Shown here piece by piece: positions 53,884 through 61,441 of a DNA stretch of 64,000 bases; within the stretch, counting starts at the first letter, position 1, and the number at the start of each line of letters is the position of its first letter. Under the pieces are notes generated by a model, which saw nothing but the letters and a program-made list of their open reading frames with translations, ran no database searches and was not told the origin of the DNA. Position numbers and translations under genes: made by a program. This stretch comes from Lachnospiraceae bacterium. Lineage in GTDB: Bacteria; Bacillota; Clostridia; Lachnospirales; Lachnospiraceae. Location: positions 22,023-86,022 of the forward strand of contig JAFUMV010000117.1 of NCBI GenBank assembly GCA_017482485.1, in the 5' to 3' direction.

Positions 53884-54759
53884 ATGGCAGGAAGCAGATA
53901 TGAATTAAACAAAGAATTGGCGCAGATGTTAAAGGGCGGCGTTATTATGGATGTTACGACTCCGGAACAGGCTAAAATTGCAGAGGAAGCAGGAGCATGT
54001 GCCGTAATGGCATTGGAAAGAATTCCGGCGGATATCAGAGCTGCAGGAGGCGTTTCGAGAATGAGCGATCCCAAAATGATCAAGGGAATTCAGGAAGCGG
54101 TTTCGATTCCGGTTATGGCAAAATGCAGAATCGGTCATTTTGCGGAAGCTCAGATACTGGAAGCAATTGAGATTGACTATATCGATGAAAGCGAGGTGCT
54201 TTCCCCGGCAGATGATGTATATCATATTGATAAGACAAAGTTTAAAGTACCATTTGTATGCGGTGCAAAGGATTTGGGAGAAGCCTTGAGACGAATTGAA
54301 GAAGGAGCTTCCATGATCCGGACCAAAGGTGAACCGGGAACCGGCGATGTGGTGCAGGCAGTGCGGCATATGAGAAAAATGAATCAGGAAATTGCAAGGA
54401 TTACTTCCATGCGGGAAGATGAGCTTTTTAATACCGCAAAGGAGCTTCAGGTGTCCTATAATCTGGTAAAATACGTGCATGAAAACGGAAAGCTTCCGGT
54501 TGTCAATTTCGCAGCAGGCGGTGTGGCAACACCTGCGGATGCAGCCCTCATGATGCAGTTGGGGGCAGAAGGTGTTTTTGTCGGTTCGGGAATTTTTAAA
54601 TCCGGCGATCCGAAAAAGCGCGCAGCAGCAATTGTAAAAGCAGTAACAAATTATCAGGATGCCCGGATGCTCGCTGAGCTTTCTGAAGATCTCGGAGAAG
54701 CCATGGTGGGCATCAACGAGCAGGAAATTGAGCTGTTAATGGCAGAGCGGGGAAAATAA
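53884..54759 (+). CDS. pdxS: Pyridoxal 5'-phosphate synthase lyase subunit PdxS
   Basis: This is a 291-residue enzyme that builds PLP from ribose 5-phosphate, glyceraldehyde 3-phosphate and ammonia supplied by PdxT. The V-I-M-D-V-T start, the M-A-K-C-R-I-G-H block with the catalytic Lys, and the late [15 protein letters not shown] block are conserved. It forms dodecamers with PdxT. The ribosome site GGAGAAAAA precedes ATG 53884. pdxT starts one base after its stop codon. Confidence 0.96.
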   Translation: MAGSRYELNKELAQMLKGGVIMDVTTPEQAKIAEEAGACAVMALERIPADIRAAGGVSRMSDPKMIKGIQEAVSIPVMAKCRIGHFAEAQILEAIEIDYIDESEVLSPADDVYHIDKTKFKVPFVCGAKDLGEALRRIEEGASMIRTKGEPGTGDVVQAVRHMRKMNQEIARITSMREDELFNTAKELQVSYNLVKYVHENGKLPVVNFAAGGVATPADAALMMQLGAEGVFVGSGIFKSGDPKKRAAAIVKAVTNYQDARMLAELSEDLGEAMVGINEQEIELLMAERGK

Positions 54760-54760
54760 A

Positions 54761-55363
54761 ATGGTAATTGGCGTTTTGGCGCTGCAGGGCGCTTTTATTG
54801 AACATGAGAAAGTTCTGAAATCGCTGGGAGCAGAATGTTTTGAAATTCGTCAAAAGAAGGATCTGGAAAGACACATGGACGGGCTGGTTCTTCCCGGCGG
54901 TGAAAGTACTGTGATGGGGAAACTGATGGTTGAACTGGACCTGTTTGAAAATTTAAAAGAACAGATTCTAAATGGGCTTCCTGTTTTCGGAACCTGCGCA
55001 GGGTTGATTCTTCTTGCTCAAAATTTGTCAAATGATACGAAAAAATATTTTGGCACGCTGCCTGTCACGGTAAAACGAAATGCCTACGGAAGACAGCTGG
55101 GAAGTTTTTCAAAAGAAGAAGAGATGAAATATGTCGGAAAAATTCCGATGACTTTTATCCGGGCACCTTATATAGAAAGTGTACGCGGAGATGTGGAGGT
55201 GCTGGCGAAGGTAGACGGAAATATCGTAGCGGTGCGGTATGGAAATCAGCTTGGAATTTCTTTTCATCCTGAAGTAACCCAAAACAGTGCTGTGCATGCA
55301 TATTTTCTGAAAATGTGCAGGCAAAAACAAAATGCCCTGAAGACCCTTTCAGGGATTGGGTAA
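54761..55363 (+). CDS. pdxT: Pyridoxal 5'-phosphate synthase glutaminase subunit PdxT
   Basis: This is a 200-residue class I glutaminase that delivers ammonia to PdxS. The catalytic Cys is in F-G-T-C-A-G-L, and the His/Glu pair in S-F-H-P-E. The early L-P-G-G-E-S-T forms the oxyanion part. It is tightly coupled to pdxS, with one base between stop and start. A terminator follows at 55383. Confidence 0.95.
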   Translation: MVIGVLALQGAFIEHEKVLKSLGAECFEIRQKKDLERHMDGLVLPGGESTVMGKLMVELDLFENLKEQILNGLPVFGTCAGLILLAQNLSNDTKKYFGTLPVTVKRNAYGRQLGSFSKEEEMKYVGKIPMTFIRAPYIESVRGDVEVLAKVDGNIVAVRYGNQLGISFHPEVTQNSAVHAYFLKMCRQKQNALKTLSGIG

Positions 55364-55382
55364 GAAGATAATAGTCAGAAGT

Positions 55383-55413
55383 GGCCTGTCTTAAGACAAA
55401 GACAGGCCTTTTT
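55383..55413 (+). terminator. Terminator after pdxT
   Basis: GGCCTGTCT (55383-55391) pairs with AGACAGGCC (55400-55408), followed by a T-run. Confidence 0.75.
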
Positions 55414-55528
55414 GTGTCGGTACTATTTCAGCCTGTGCCATTTGCAGGGCGCGCCCATGTCACTTTCCCGCGGCTTTGTTCATTTACGGGCGCTCAGACG
55501 CATGACTGGGTATTATGAATTTATATTG

Positions 55529-55557
55529 TTGACAACTGATCTTAAGAGGAGTATAAT
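55529..55557 (+). promoter_or_regulatory. Perfect SigA promoter of the sulfur operon
   Basis: TTGACA at 55529-55534 and TATAAT at 55552-55557 with a 17-base spacer, both exact consensus. The leader peptide starts about 40 bases after the expected transcript start. Confidence 0.9.
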
Positions 55558-55572
55558 ATTCTAAAATAAAAC

Positions 55573-55587
55573 ATACTTAAATAGTAG
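55573..55587 (+). promoter_or_regulatory. Possible Rrf2-type operator
   Basis: ATACT-TAAAT-AGTAG is an imperfect inverted repeat (last base differs) placed just downstream of the promoter. Rrf2-family regulators of cysteine and iron-sulfur metabolism (CymR, IscR) bind similar boxes. The regulator itself is not in the window, so this is an inference. Confidence 0.35.
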
Positions 55588-55605
55588 GTTAGAGGGAGAA
55601 AGTAT

Positions 55606-55683
55606 ATGAAGAATGTGATAGCGTATAGATTCATGTGTAATGTGATGTGCTGCTGTCAGGTTGTATGTATGAATACAACTTAA
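55606..55683 (+). CDS. Cysteine-rich leader peptide, 25 residues
   Basis: ATG 55606 is preceded by GAGGGAG at 55592-55598. Of 25 codons, five are Cys: residues 11, 15, 16, 17 and 21, with a run of three (TGC TGC TGT at 55648-55656), plus four Met including the start. It has no other features of a functional protein. It sits between a consensus promoter and a terminator, upstream of a sulfur operon. Cys-rich leader peptides act as attenuators: when charged tRNA-Cys is scarce the ribosome pauses at the Cys codons and changes folding downstream. A small hairpin (55660-55679) lies in its last codons. Confidence 0.75.
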   Translation: MKNVIAYRFMCNVMCCCQVVCMNTT

Positions 55684-55693
55684 TTTCTCATGC

Positions 55694-55703
55694 CTATGAT
55701 ACC
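55694..55703 (+). promoter_or_regulatory. Candidate antiterminator arm
   Basis: TATGATACCT can pair with AGGTACCATA at 55731-55740 (9 of 10 pairs), which is the 5' arm of the terminator hairpin. The two structures exclude each other. Confidence 0.5.
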
Positions 55704-55728
55704 TCGTACATTTTTGAACGCAAAAGAT

Positions 55729-55758
55729 GCAGGTACCATAATGGTACCTGCTTTTTTA
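55729..55758 (+). terminator. Attenuator terminator
   Basis: GCAGGTAC (55729-55736) pairs with GTACCTGC (55744-55751) around CATAATG, or a longer 11-bp form with a tight loop, followed by TTTTTTAT. It lies 45 bases after the leader peptide stop and before all structural genes. Confidence 0.8.
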
Positions 55759-55793
55759 TACGACAGGAAACTTCGTTTCCCGTCGTATAAAAA
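55753..55793 (+). promoter_or_regulatory. Second long hairpin overlapping the terminator T-run
   Basis: TTTTTATACGAC (55753-55764) pairs with GTCGTATAAAAA (55782-55793), with an inner GGAAA/TTTCC stem and a CTTCG loop. Smaller GC-rich hairpins (CCCCTCCGGGG near 55795 and others) follow to about 55880. The T-run of the terminator is the 5' arm here, so the two structures compete. Confidence 0.6.
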
Positions 55794-55924
55794 GCCCCTC
55801 CGGGGGATGCGTACTCGCACGCGGCGAAATTGTCGCTTACGCGACCGCGCTTGACGCGGAGTGCGCGCTATTGCACACACTTTTTTATGACATATATATT
55901 AATGATTAACAGGAGGCGCTGGCG

Positions 55925-56077
55925 ATGCCCAATTCAGAAGAAATAAAAAAGGAATCCTATTTAAATATCATAAATAACCTGGTTAAAGACATGAAATATG
56001 GAATGATTACCGTAATAGTCCAGGATGGAAAAGTAATCCAGATTGATAAAACAGATAAAATCAGATTGAAGAGCTGA
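55925..56077 (+). CDS. YezD-like small protein (DUF2292)
   Basis: This is a 50-residue protein. The Y-G-M-I-T-V-I-V-Q-D-G-K-V-I-Q-I-D-K core and the closing K-I-R-L-K are characteristic of the YezD/DUF2292 family, short proteins often encoded next to cysteine and sulfur assimilation genes. Its function is unknown. AGGAGG at 55911-55916 gives a spacing of 8. It is the first structural gene after the attenuator. Confidence 0.8.
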   Translation: MPNSEEIKKESYLNIINNLVKDMKYGMITVIVQDGKVIQIDKTDKIRLKS

Positions 56078-56115
56078 CCGGAAAAGTTGCCCGGAATGAG
56101 GATGGTGTGAAGCGC

Positions 56116-56547
56116 ATGTTGGTTTTTCAAAAAGACACAGTGGACAGGATCTGTTCTCATGCACAGAGCGAATATCCGGAGGAATGCTGCGGAATTCTGC
56201 TGGGCAGGCGACAGGGAGGACAAAGAATTGCATGCGGAGCAATTCAAACCGAAAATATGATGGGTGAAGGAAAAAAGGCAGCTCATTTTATGATAAATCC
56301 GATGGAAATTGTAAAGGCTGAATTATCTGCAGAGAGAAAAAAACTTGAGATTATAGGGTTTTATCATTCACACCCGGATTATGAAGCGGTTGCCTCCAAG
56401 GAAGATACGCTTCATATGATCGAAGGGTATTCGTATCCAATAATCTCTGTAAAAAATGGAATATGCGTCGGACTGAAAAGTTTTGAAAAGATAAAGCAAA
56501 CGGATACAGTCGCAAAAGAAGAAAATATTTTGGCAAAGGAGAAGTGA
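56116..56547 (+). CDS. JAMM/MPN+ metalloprotease (first copy)
   Basis: This is a 143-residue Zn peptidase of the JAMM family, related to Mec/QbsD-type enzymes that release amino acids or peptides from the C-terminus of ubiquitin-like sulfur carriers. The complete motif is seen: Glu22, His84 and His86 in Y-H-S-H-P, then Ser94 and Asp97 at the H-x7-S-x2-D spacing. ATG 56116 is preferred to GTG 56107 for spacing to the AGGATGG site. Its stop is one base before the MoaD-E1-rhodanese start, so it probably acts on that protein or on the ThiS-like carrier. Confidence 0.88.
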   Translation: MLVFQKDTVDRICSHAQSEYPEECCGILLGRRQGGQRIACGAIQTENMMGEGKKAAHFMINPMEIVKAELSAERKKLEIIGFYHSHPDYEAVASKEDTLHMIEGYSYPIISVKNGICVGLKSFEKIKQTDTVAKEENILAKEK

Positions 56548-56548
56548 A

Positions 56549-58003
56549 ATGCAAATCTCAGTATATGTCTCAGCAACATTACGGACTTTTGTAAACCGAA
56601 AAGCAAAGATAGAAATAGAAGGAAATAATGTCCGAAAAATATTGGAGCGGCTGCAGGATGAATATCCGGAAAGCAAAGCTTTGTTTGAGGAAGATGGAAC
56701 ACTCAAACCTTTTGTGAGTGTGTACCTGAATGAGGAAAGAGTTTCGGAACAATCAGAGACTTCTGTACAGGAGGGCGATCAGATTTTGCTGCTGCCGGCA
56801 ATTGCAGGAGGCGCACCTGCAGAAAGCGTAATCTCCGATGAAAGAAGAAAACAGGTGGCTCTGGACGATTCCGAAATAGAACGATTCAATAAGCATTTGA
56901 TGCTTCGTGAAATCGGAGTCAAAGGACAAAAGCGAATAAAAGCCGCTAAGGTTCTGATTATCGGACTTGGATCGCTTGGTTCTCCGGTAGTACAGTATCT
57001 GGCAGCTGCCGGTGTCGGAACCATCGGAATTGCAGATTTTGATGAAGTTTCTCTGGGCAATTTACAAAGTCAGGTCATTCACGGAACCAGAGATGTGCAT
57101 CGGCCGAAAATTGCATCAGCGAGAGATTCGATCAAGGCAATCAATCCGAAAATTAAAATCGAAACGCATAATGAGAAATTAGAGGTAGACAACATTGCAG
57201 ACATTATAGAGGATTATGACATCATTGTGGATTGCACAGACAATTATAAGTCAAGATATTTGATCAATGATGCCTGCGTGCTTTTGGAAAAACCGGTAGT
57301 GTTTGGAGCCATGTATCAGTTTGAGGGGCAGGTAAGTGTCTTTGATGCAAAATCAGGCCCATGCTTTCGGTGTCAATTCCCGGCTCCGCCGCCGTCAGGG
57401 CTGGTACCCACCTGTGCGGAAGGCGGTGTGATCAGTCCGTTGCCGGGAATTATCGGCAGTATTCAGGCAAATGAAGTTTTGAAACTCATCATTGGCGGCG
57501 GTGAAAGTCTGGCAGGAAAAATGCTGGTGGTGGATACATGGAATAACCATTCATCGGTTCTTCGTATCCATAAAAATGATAATTGTCCCATCTGCGGCAA
57601 AAATCCATCCATAACAGAGATAGAAACCTTTGACTATGAGGATTTTTGCGGATTGAAACAGGAAGAAAATGAACTTTTGGTAGAAGCAATTGAGGCGGAA
57701 GAATTAGCTGCAAGGATTGAAAAAGGGGATCCGTTGACGATTGTAGATGTAAGGGAGCCTCATGAAAGAGCGATTCAACGTTTCCCGAATGCAATTGTAA
57801 TACCAATCGGGCAGCTGGCAAGAAGGCAGAAGGAACTGGATCCTGATGTTGACACAATTTTTATCTGCAGAGAAGGAAAGAGAAGCATTCTGGCAATCAA
57901 TACATTGAGAGAAGCCGGATATAAAGGGCCGATGTACAGCTTAAAAGGCGGCATCGAATCAGCCAAAAATATTATTTTTTCTAATGAAGGAGCATGGTTG
58001 TAA
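56549..58003 (+). CDS. MoaD-E1(ThiF/MoeB)-rhodanese triple fusion
   Basis: This is a 484-residue protein. Residues 1-88 are a MoaD-type ubiquitin-like sulfur carrier whose family C-terminal Gly-Gly is Gly87-Gly88, here followed directly by more protein. Residues 110-370 are an adenylating E1: G-L-G-S-L-G at 139-144, a V-P-T-C block, and two Zn Cys pairs (C-F-R-C and C-P-I-C). Residues 390-484 are a rhodanese with active Cys440 in I-F-I-C-R-E-G. The E1 would adenylate a carrier Gly, and the rhodanese would supply persulfide. The internal Gly-Gly needs cleavage to become usable, for which the JAMM gene upstream is the natural candidate. Good AAAGGAG site. Confidence 0.9.
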   Translation: MQISVYVSATLRTFVNRKAKIEIEGNNVRKILERLQDEYPESKALFEEDGTLKPFVSVYLNEERVSEQSETSVQEGDQILLLPAIAGGAPAESVISDERRKQVALDDSEIERFNKHLMLREIGVKGQKRIKAAKVLIIGLGSLGSPVVQYLAAAGVGTIGIADFDEVSLGNLQSQVIHGTRDVHRPKIASARDSIKAINPKIKIETHNEKLEVDNIADIIEDYDIIVDCTDNYKSRYLINDACVLLEKPVVFGAMYQFEGQVSVFDAKSGPCFRCQFPAPPPSGLVPTCAEGGVISPLPGIIGSIQANEVLKLIIGGGESLAGKMLVVDTWNNHSSVLRIHKNDNCPICGKNPSITEIETFDYEDFCGLKQEENELLVEAIEAEELAARIEKGDPLTIVDVREPHERAIQRFPNAIVIPIGQLARRQKELDPDVDTIFICREGKRSILAINTLREAGYKGPMYSLKGGIESAKNIIFSNEGAWL

Positions 58004-58104
58004 ATTTTCACTGATGGCAGAAATGCGAATTCTGACAGAATAACTGCAGGCAGACTCAGAGAAAATTTTACATAAAAATTAAAGCAGAACAGGAGGTCAT
58101 GAAA

Positions 58105-59052
58105 ATGGCAAAAGAAGAACAGGGTATTAATGCGTTAGGTGCTCAGGCAGCATATAATCTGGCCAATGTGACGAAAACAAAGCCGCAGTATGGTGCTCTG
58201 ACACCAAAGTGGTTAACAAAGGTGCTGGAATTTAAGGGTCTGGAGACAGGCATCTACCGCGTCAACAAGGTAGTGGAAGGAGAAACACCTCTGGATGTTT
58301 TATGCAGTCAGACAAAGAAATCAGACATTATTCCGGATGGATATGTTGCATATGAAACAGAGCCGAGAGAATATCGTTTAAATTCCATTTCCACCATCAT
58401 CAATGTCAATACTGCAATTGAGGATGTATATGGTGCGCCTTATGATCAGGTAAAAGAACAGCTGGCTCTGGCAATTGAGAGCTTAAGAGAAAGACAGGAA
58501 AGTCAGCTGATCAACAATGATGATTATGGACTTTTGAAAAATGTGCCTGATTCCCAGAGAATTCAGTCCCGGACAGGAGCGCCCACACCGGATGATCTTG
58601 ACGAACTGATCACAAAGGTTTGGAAAGAGCGTTCTTTCTTCCTGGCTCATCCGAGGGCAATTGCCGCATTTGAAAGAGAATGCACAAAGAGAGGAGTTCC
58701 GCCTGTAACAGCAAATATCGCCGGTGGCACCTTTATTCTCTGGAGAGGAATTCCGATCATTCCCACAGATAAGCTTCTGGTTGACGGATTAAAAAACCCG
58801 AAGAGTCAGAGCGGTAAGACCAATATTCTTCTGGTTCGTACAGGAGAAGCAAAGCGCGGCGTTATCGGACTTTACCAGGCAGGCATGAAATATGAACAGT
58901 CAAGAGGTTTATCTGTAAGATTCAGAGGAATTGATGACAAAGGAGTAGCATCTTATCTTTTATCTTTATACTGCTCAGCAGCAATTTTAGCAGACGATGC
59001 AATTGCAGTATTGGAAGATGTTGAGGTAGGTGAGTATTATGACTACGAATAA
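58105..59052 (+). CDS. Family 2A encapsulin shell protein
   Basis: This is a 315-residue HK97-fold shell protein of encapsulin family 2A. The N-terminal N-L-A-N-V-T-K-T-K-P arm, L-T-P-K-W-L-T-K-V-L-E-F, Y-R-V-N-K, the central I-E-S-L-R-E-R-Q-E block with L-I-N-N-D-D-Y-G-L-L, R-T-G-A-P-T-P-D-D-L-D-E-L, and F-L-A-H-P-R-A-I-A-A-F are all clear. Family 2A shells encapsulate cysteine desulfurase, and one studied case stores elemental sulfur. It lacks the cNMP domain of family 2B. ATG 58105 is chosen (AGGAGG 8 bases upstream) over ATG 58099. It overlaps the cargo gene by 14 bases, which couples shell and cargo synthesis. Confidence 0.95.
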   Translation: MAKEEQGINALGAQAAYNLANVTKTKPQYGALTPKWLTKVLEFKGLETGIYRVNKVVEGETPLDVLCSQTKKSDIIPDGYVAYETEPREYRLNSISTIINVNTAIEDVYGAPYDQVKEQLALAIESLRERQESQLINNDDYGLLKNVPDSQRIQSRTGAPTPDDLDELITKVWKERSFFLAHPRAIAAFERECTKRGVPPVTANIAGGTFILWRGIPIIPTDKLLVDGLKNPKSQSGKTNILLVRTGEAKRGVIGLYQAGMKYEQSRGLSVRFRGIDDKGVASYLLSLYCSAAILADDAIAVLEDVEVGEYYDYE

Positions 59053-60700
59053 TTTTGGAGGGTATGCCGCAGATTTGGGGTTGCCTTCCGAAGTGGAGCT
59101 GGAAAAGCTTGCCAATCAATTATTTTCAGATATTGACGGAAGTCTTCTGGAGCCGCAGGTATGTGCAGACGGTATTGAAAAACTTGTAACCACCGGTGAT
59201 ACCGGGGTGGTTGATACTGCTGCCAATAAAGCTTCAAGAGTATTTGGCGGACAGCTTGGTGTATCGGATTTTGAAAATATTCTTGGAGAATTAAAGCGGG
59301 AATTCCGCTATGATGAGGCATCTGAAAACAGAGGAGGTTATTCTCCTTCCGTGATTTCAGAAAAGCAGGCGGCATCTGAATCTGAGATAAAGGTACAGAC
59401 GGCTGCCGGCGATCCGGGTGGAATTTCGAAGAATAATACCGGTTCTGCTCCCAACACCGTAGGGGGACAGAAGAACAACAGCCAGATTGTTATCGGAACA
59501 AAAACGCTGGAACAGATTCGTCAGGATTTCCCGATTTTACAGGAAAAAGTAAATGGCAATCCATTAATCTGGCTGGATAACGGTGCGACTACCCAGCGGC
59601 CGAAGCAGGTGATTGACCGACTCAGCTATTATTATGAACATGAAAACTCCAATGTGCACCGAGGTGCGCATACCCTGGCGGCAAGATCCACAGATGCCTT
59701 TGAAAATGCGAGACAGATTGTTGCAGACTTTATCGGTGCTCCTTCCAAAGATAATATCGTTTTTGTCAGGGGTACTACTGAAGGAATCAATCTGATTGCA
59801 CATTCCTATGTAAAGCCGCTTCTTCAGCCGGGAGATGAAATTATCGTATCCTTACTGGAGCATCATGCCAATATTGTTCCGTGGCAGCTAATCGCACAGG
59901 AAACGGGGGCTGTGATCAAAGTCATTCCGGTAGATGAGTCGGGACAGCTGATACTTTCCGAATATGAAAAACTGTTTACAAAAAGAACAAAATTCGTTTC
60001 GGTGACACACGTTTCCAATGTACTTGGAACCATTACACCGGTGGCTGAGCTTGTTGCGATCGCCCATCGGCATGGAGTGCGTATCCTGATTGACGGAGCG
60101 CAGTCTGTAGCACATATTCCGGTGAACATCACTGCTTTGGATGCTGACTGGTTCGTATTTTCAGGACATAAAATTTATGCTCCGACAGGAATCGGTGCTG
60201 TTTACGGGAAAAAGGAAGTTCTGGAAGAGGCAAAGCCGTATCACGGCGGCGGCAACATGATTAAGGATGTTACCTTTGAGAGAACGATCTATAATCCCGC
60301 ACCGAATAAGTTTGAAGCCGGAACAGGAAGTATTGCTGACGCAGTAGGCCTTGGGGCAGCGTTAGAATATTTAACCAAAATCGGGATGGCGTCCATCAGC
60401 CAATATGAGCATGAGCTTGTAAGTTATGGCATGAAGGAGCTTGCAAAGATCAAAGGCCTTCATTTGATCGGTACTGCAGCCAATAAATCCAGTGCTTTGT
60501 CATTTGTATTTGATGGGGTTTCCAATGATACGGTTGGGCAAAAGCTGGACCAGAACGGAATTGCGGTACGTGTCGGCCACCATTGTGCACAGCCGATTTT
60601 AAGGCACTATGGTCTGGAAAGTGTTGTGCGTCCTACCCTGGCATTGTACAACACCTTTGAGGACATTGATACGCTGGCAAAAGTATTAAGATCACTGTAA
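59039..60700 (+). CDS. Cysteine desulfurase, encapsulin cargo with N-terminal loading domain
   Basis: This is a 553-residue PLP enzyme of the SufS-like type that takes sulfur from cysteine as a persulfide. The catalytic part covers about residues 160-553, with PLP Lys378 in S-G-H-K-I-Y-A-P-T-G and persulfide Cys516 in V-G-H-H-C-A-Q-P. The first 155 residues are extra. They comprise a helical start, a segment around 60-95 with a hydrophobic V-F-G-G-Q-L-G core, and a long Ser/Asn/Gly-rich disordered linker. This fits the cargo-loading domains of family 2A desulfurases. GAGGTAGG at 59023-59030 serves ATG 59039. Confidence 0.95.
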   Translation: MTTNNFGGYAADLGLPSEVELEKLANQLFSDIDGSLLEPQVCADGIEKLVTTGDTGVVDTAANKASRVFGGQLGVSDFENILGELKREFRYDEASENRGGYSPSVISEKQAASESEIKVQTAAGDPGGISKNNTGSAPNTVGGQKNNSQIVIGTKTLEQIRQDFPILQEKVNGNPLIWLDNGATTQRPKQVIDRLSYYYEHENSNVHRGAHTLAARSTDAFENARQIVADFIGAPSKDNIVFVRGTTEGINLIAHSYVKPLLQPGDEIIVSLLEHHANIVPWQLIAQETGAVIKVIPVDESGQLILSEYEKLFTKRTKFVSVTHVSNVLGTITPVAELVAIAHRHGVRILIDGAQSVAHIPVNITALDADWFVFSGHKIYAPTGIGAVYGKKEVLEEAKPYHGGGNMIKDVTFERTIYNPAPNKFEAGTGSIADAVGLGAALEYLTKIGMASISQYEHELVSYGMKELAKIKGLHLIGTAANKSSALSFVFDGVSNDTVGQKLDQNGIAVRVGHHCAQPILRHYGLESVVRPTLALYNTFEDIDTLAKVLRSL

Positions 60701-60712
60701 CAGGTGAAGACA

Positions 60713-60762
60713 GGGCTAATCGGATACGGTGCGGTTTCAAACCGGACGTACCTAATTAGCCC
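60713..60762 (+). promoter_or_regulatory. Intercistronic hairpin after the desulfurase
   Basis: GGGCTAAT (60713-60720) pairs with ATTAGCCC (60755-60762), and an inner CGGTTT/AAACCG palindrome lies at 60732-60744. No T-run, so it is more likely a processing or stability element than a terminator. Confidence 0.45.
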
Positions 60763-60857
60763 GATTTGACATGATACAGATACGCGGTACATCTTCCTCT
60801 GATTTGATCGATGGAAGCGGTAAGATTATCCGGAAAAAACGAAAAGGGAGCAAAATC

Positions 60858-61103
60858 ATGGCAGACTATAAAATTGATGACACGGTGGATATCACGAATG
60901 TAAATTGTCCCATAACATTTGTGAAGGCAAAAGTGGCTTTAGAGGAACTTGAAGAGGGCGAAGTGCTGAAAATTCATATGAATGGCGGAGAACCTGCAAA
61001 AAATGTGCCGAGAAGCATGAAGGAAGAAGGACATGAAATTCTTGATTTGCTGGAAAATGCAGATGGGACATATGATCTGATCGTCAGGAAAGTCGGTGAA
61101 TAA
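60858..61103 (+). CDS. TusA-like sulfur carrier
   Basis: This is an 81-residue TusA-type protein. The family C-P-x-P motif is degenerate: Cys17-Pro18-Ile19-Thr20, so the persulfide Cys is kept but the second Pro is lost. The alpha-beta pattern of the fold otherwise holds. GGGAG at 60846-60850 precedes ATG 60858. It probably accepts sulfur from the desulfurase or a rhodanese and passes it on within the operon. It ends three bases before the thioredoxin gene. Confidence 0.85.
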   Translation: MADYKIDDTVDITNVNCPITFVKAKVALEELEEGEVLKIHMNGGEPAKNVPRSMKEEGHEILDLLENADGTYDLIVRKVGE

Positions 61104-61106
61104 CGT

Positions 61107-61424
61107 ATGGCTGAAAGAATAACATATCGCGAATTTGATGAAAAGATAATTGCATATTCCGGACTGGCAATTGTCGATTTTTATTCTGACACCTGTGTGC
61201 CATGTAAAAGGATGTCTCCGGTCCTGGCAGCGCTCGAAAAACAGTATCCGGATGAGGTTTACATTGCAAAAGTCAATGTTGCATATGAAGGGGAGCTGGT
61301 AGAAAAATACCAGATCAGATCTGCCCCCACCTTTTTATTCTTCAAAAACGGTGAAGTGGTGGAACGGTTTTCCGGGGTGAGAAAAAAAGAAGAACTGGAA
61401 CAGATCATTGAAGCAAACAAATAA
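61107..61424 (+). CDS. Thioredoxin-like protein with CVPC active site
   Basis: This is a 105-residue thioredoxin fold with the cis-Pro in S-A-P-T-F. The active site is Cys30-Val-Pro-Cys33 instead of the usual C-G-P-C, which changes redox potential in known variants. The rest, V-D-F-Y-S-D-T-C and F-F-K-N-G-E, is standard. Likely role is reduction of persulfides or disulfides on the desulfurase or carriers, judged from the operon. It has a weak ribosome site and is coupled to the TusA-like gene. Confidence 0.9.
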   Translation: MAERITYREFDEKIIAYSGLAIVDFYSDTCVPCKRMSPVLAALEKQYPDEVYIAKVNVAYEGELVEKYQIRSAPTFLFFKNGEVVERFSGVRKKEELEQIIEANK

Positions 61425-61441
61425 AAGATTGGAGAGAAAAG

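Noticed and set aside
55840-55885. CRISPR-like or repeat array in the leader
   Set aside because: The GC-rich palindromes are of different sequence, without regular spacers. They fold as separate hairpins.
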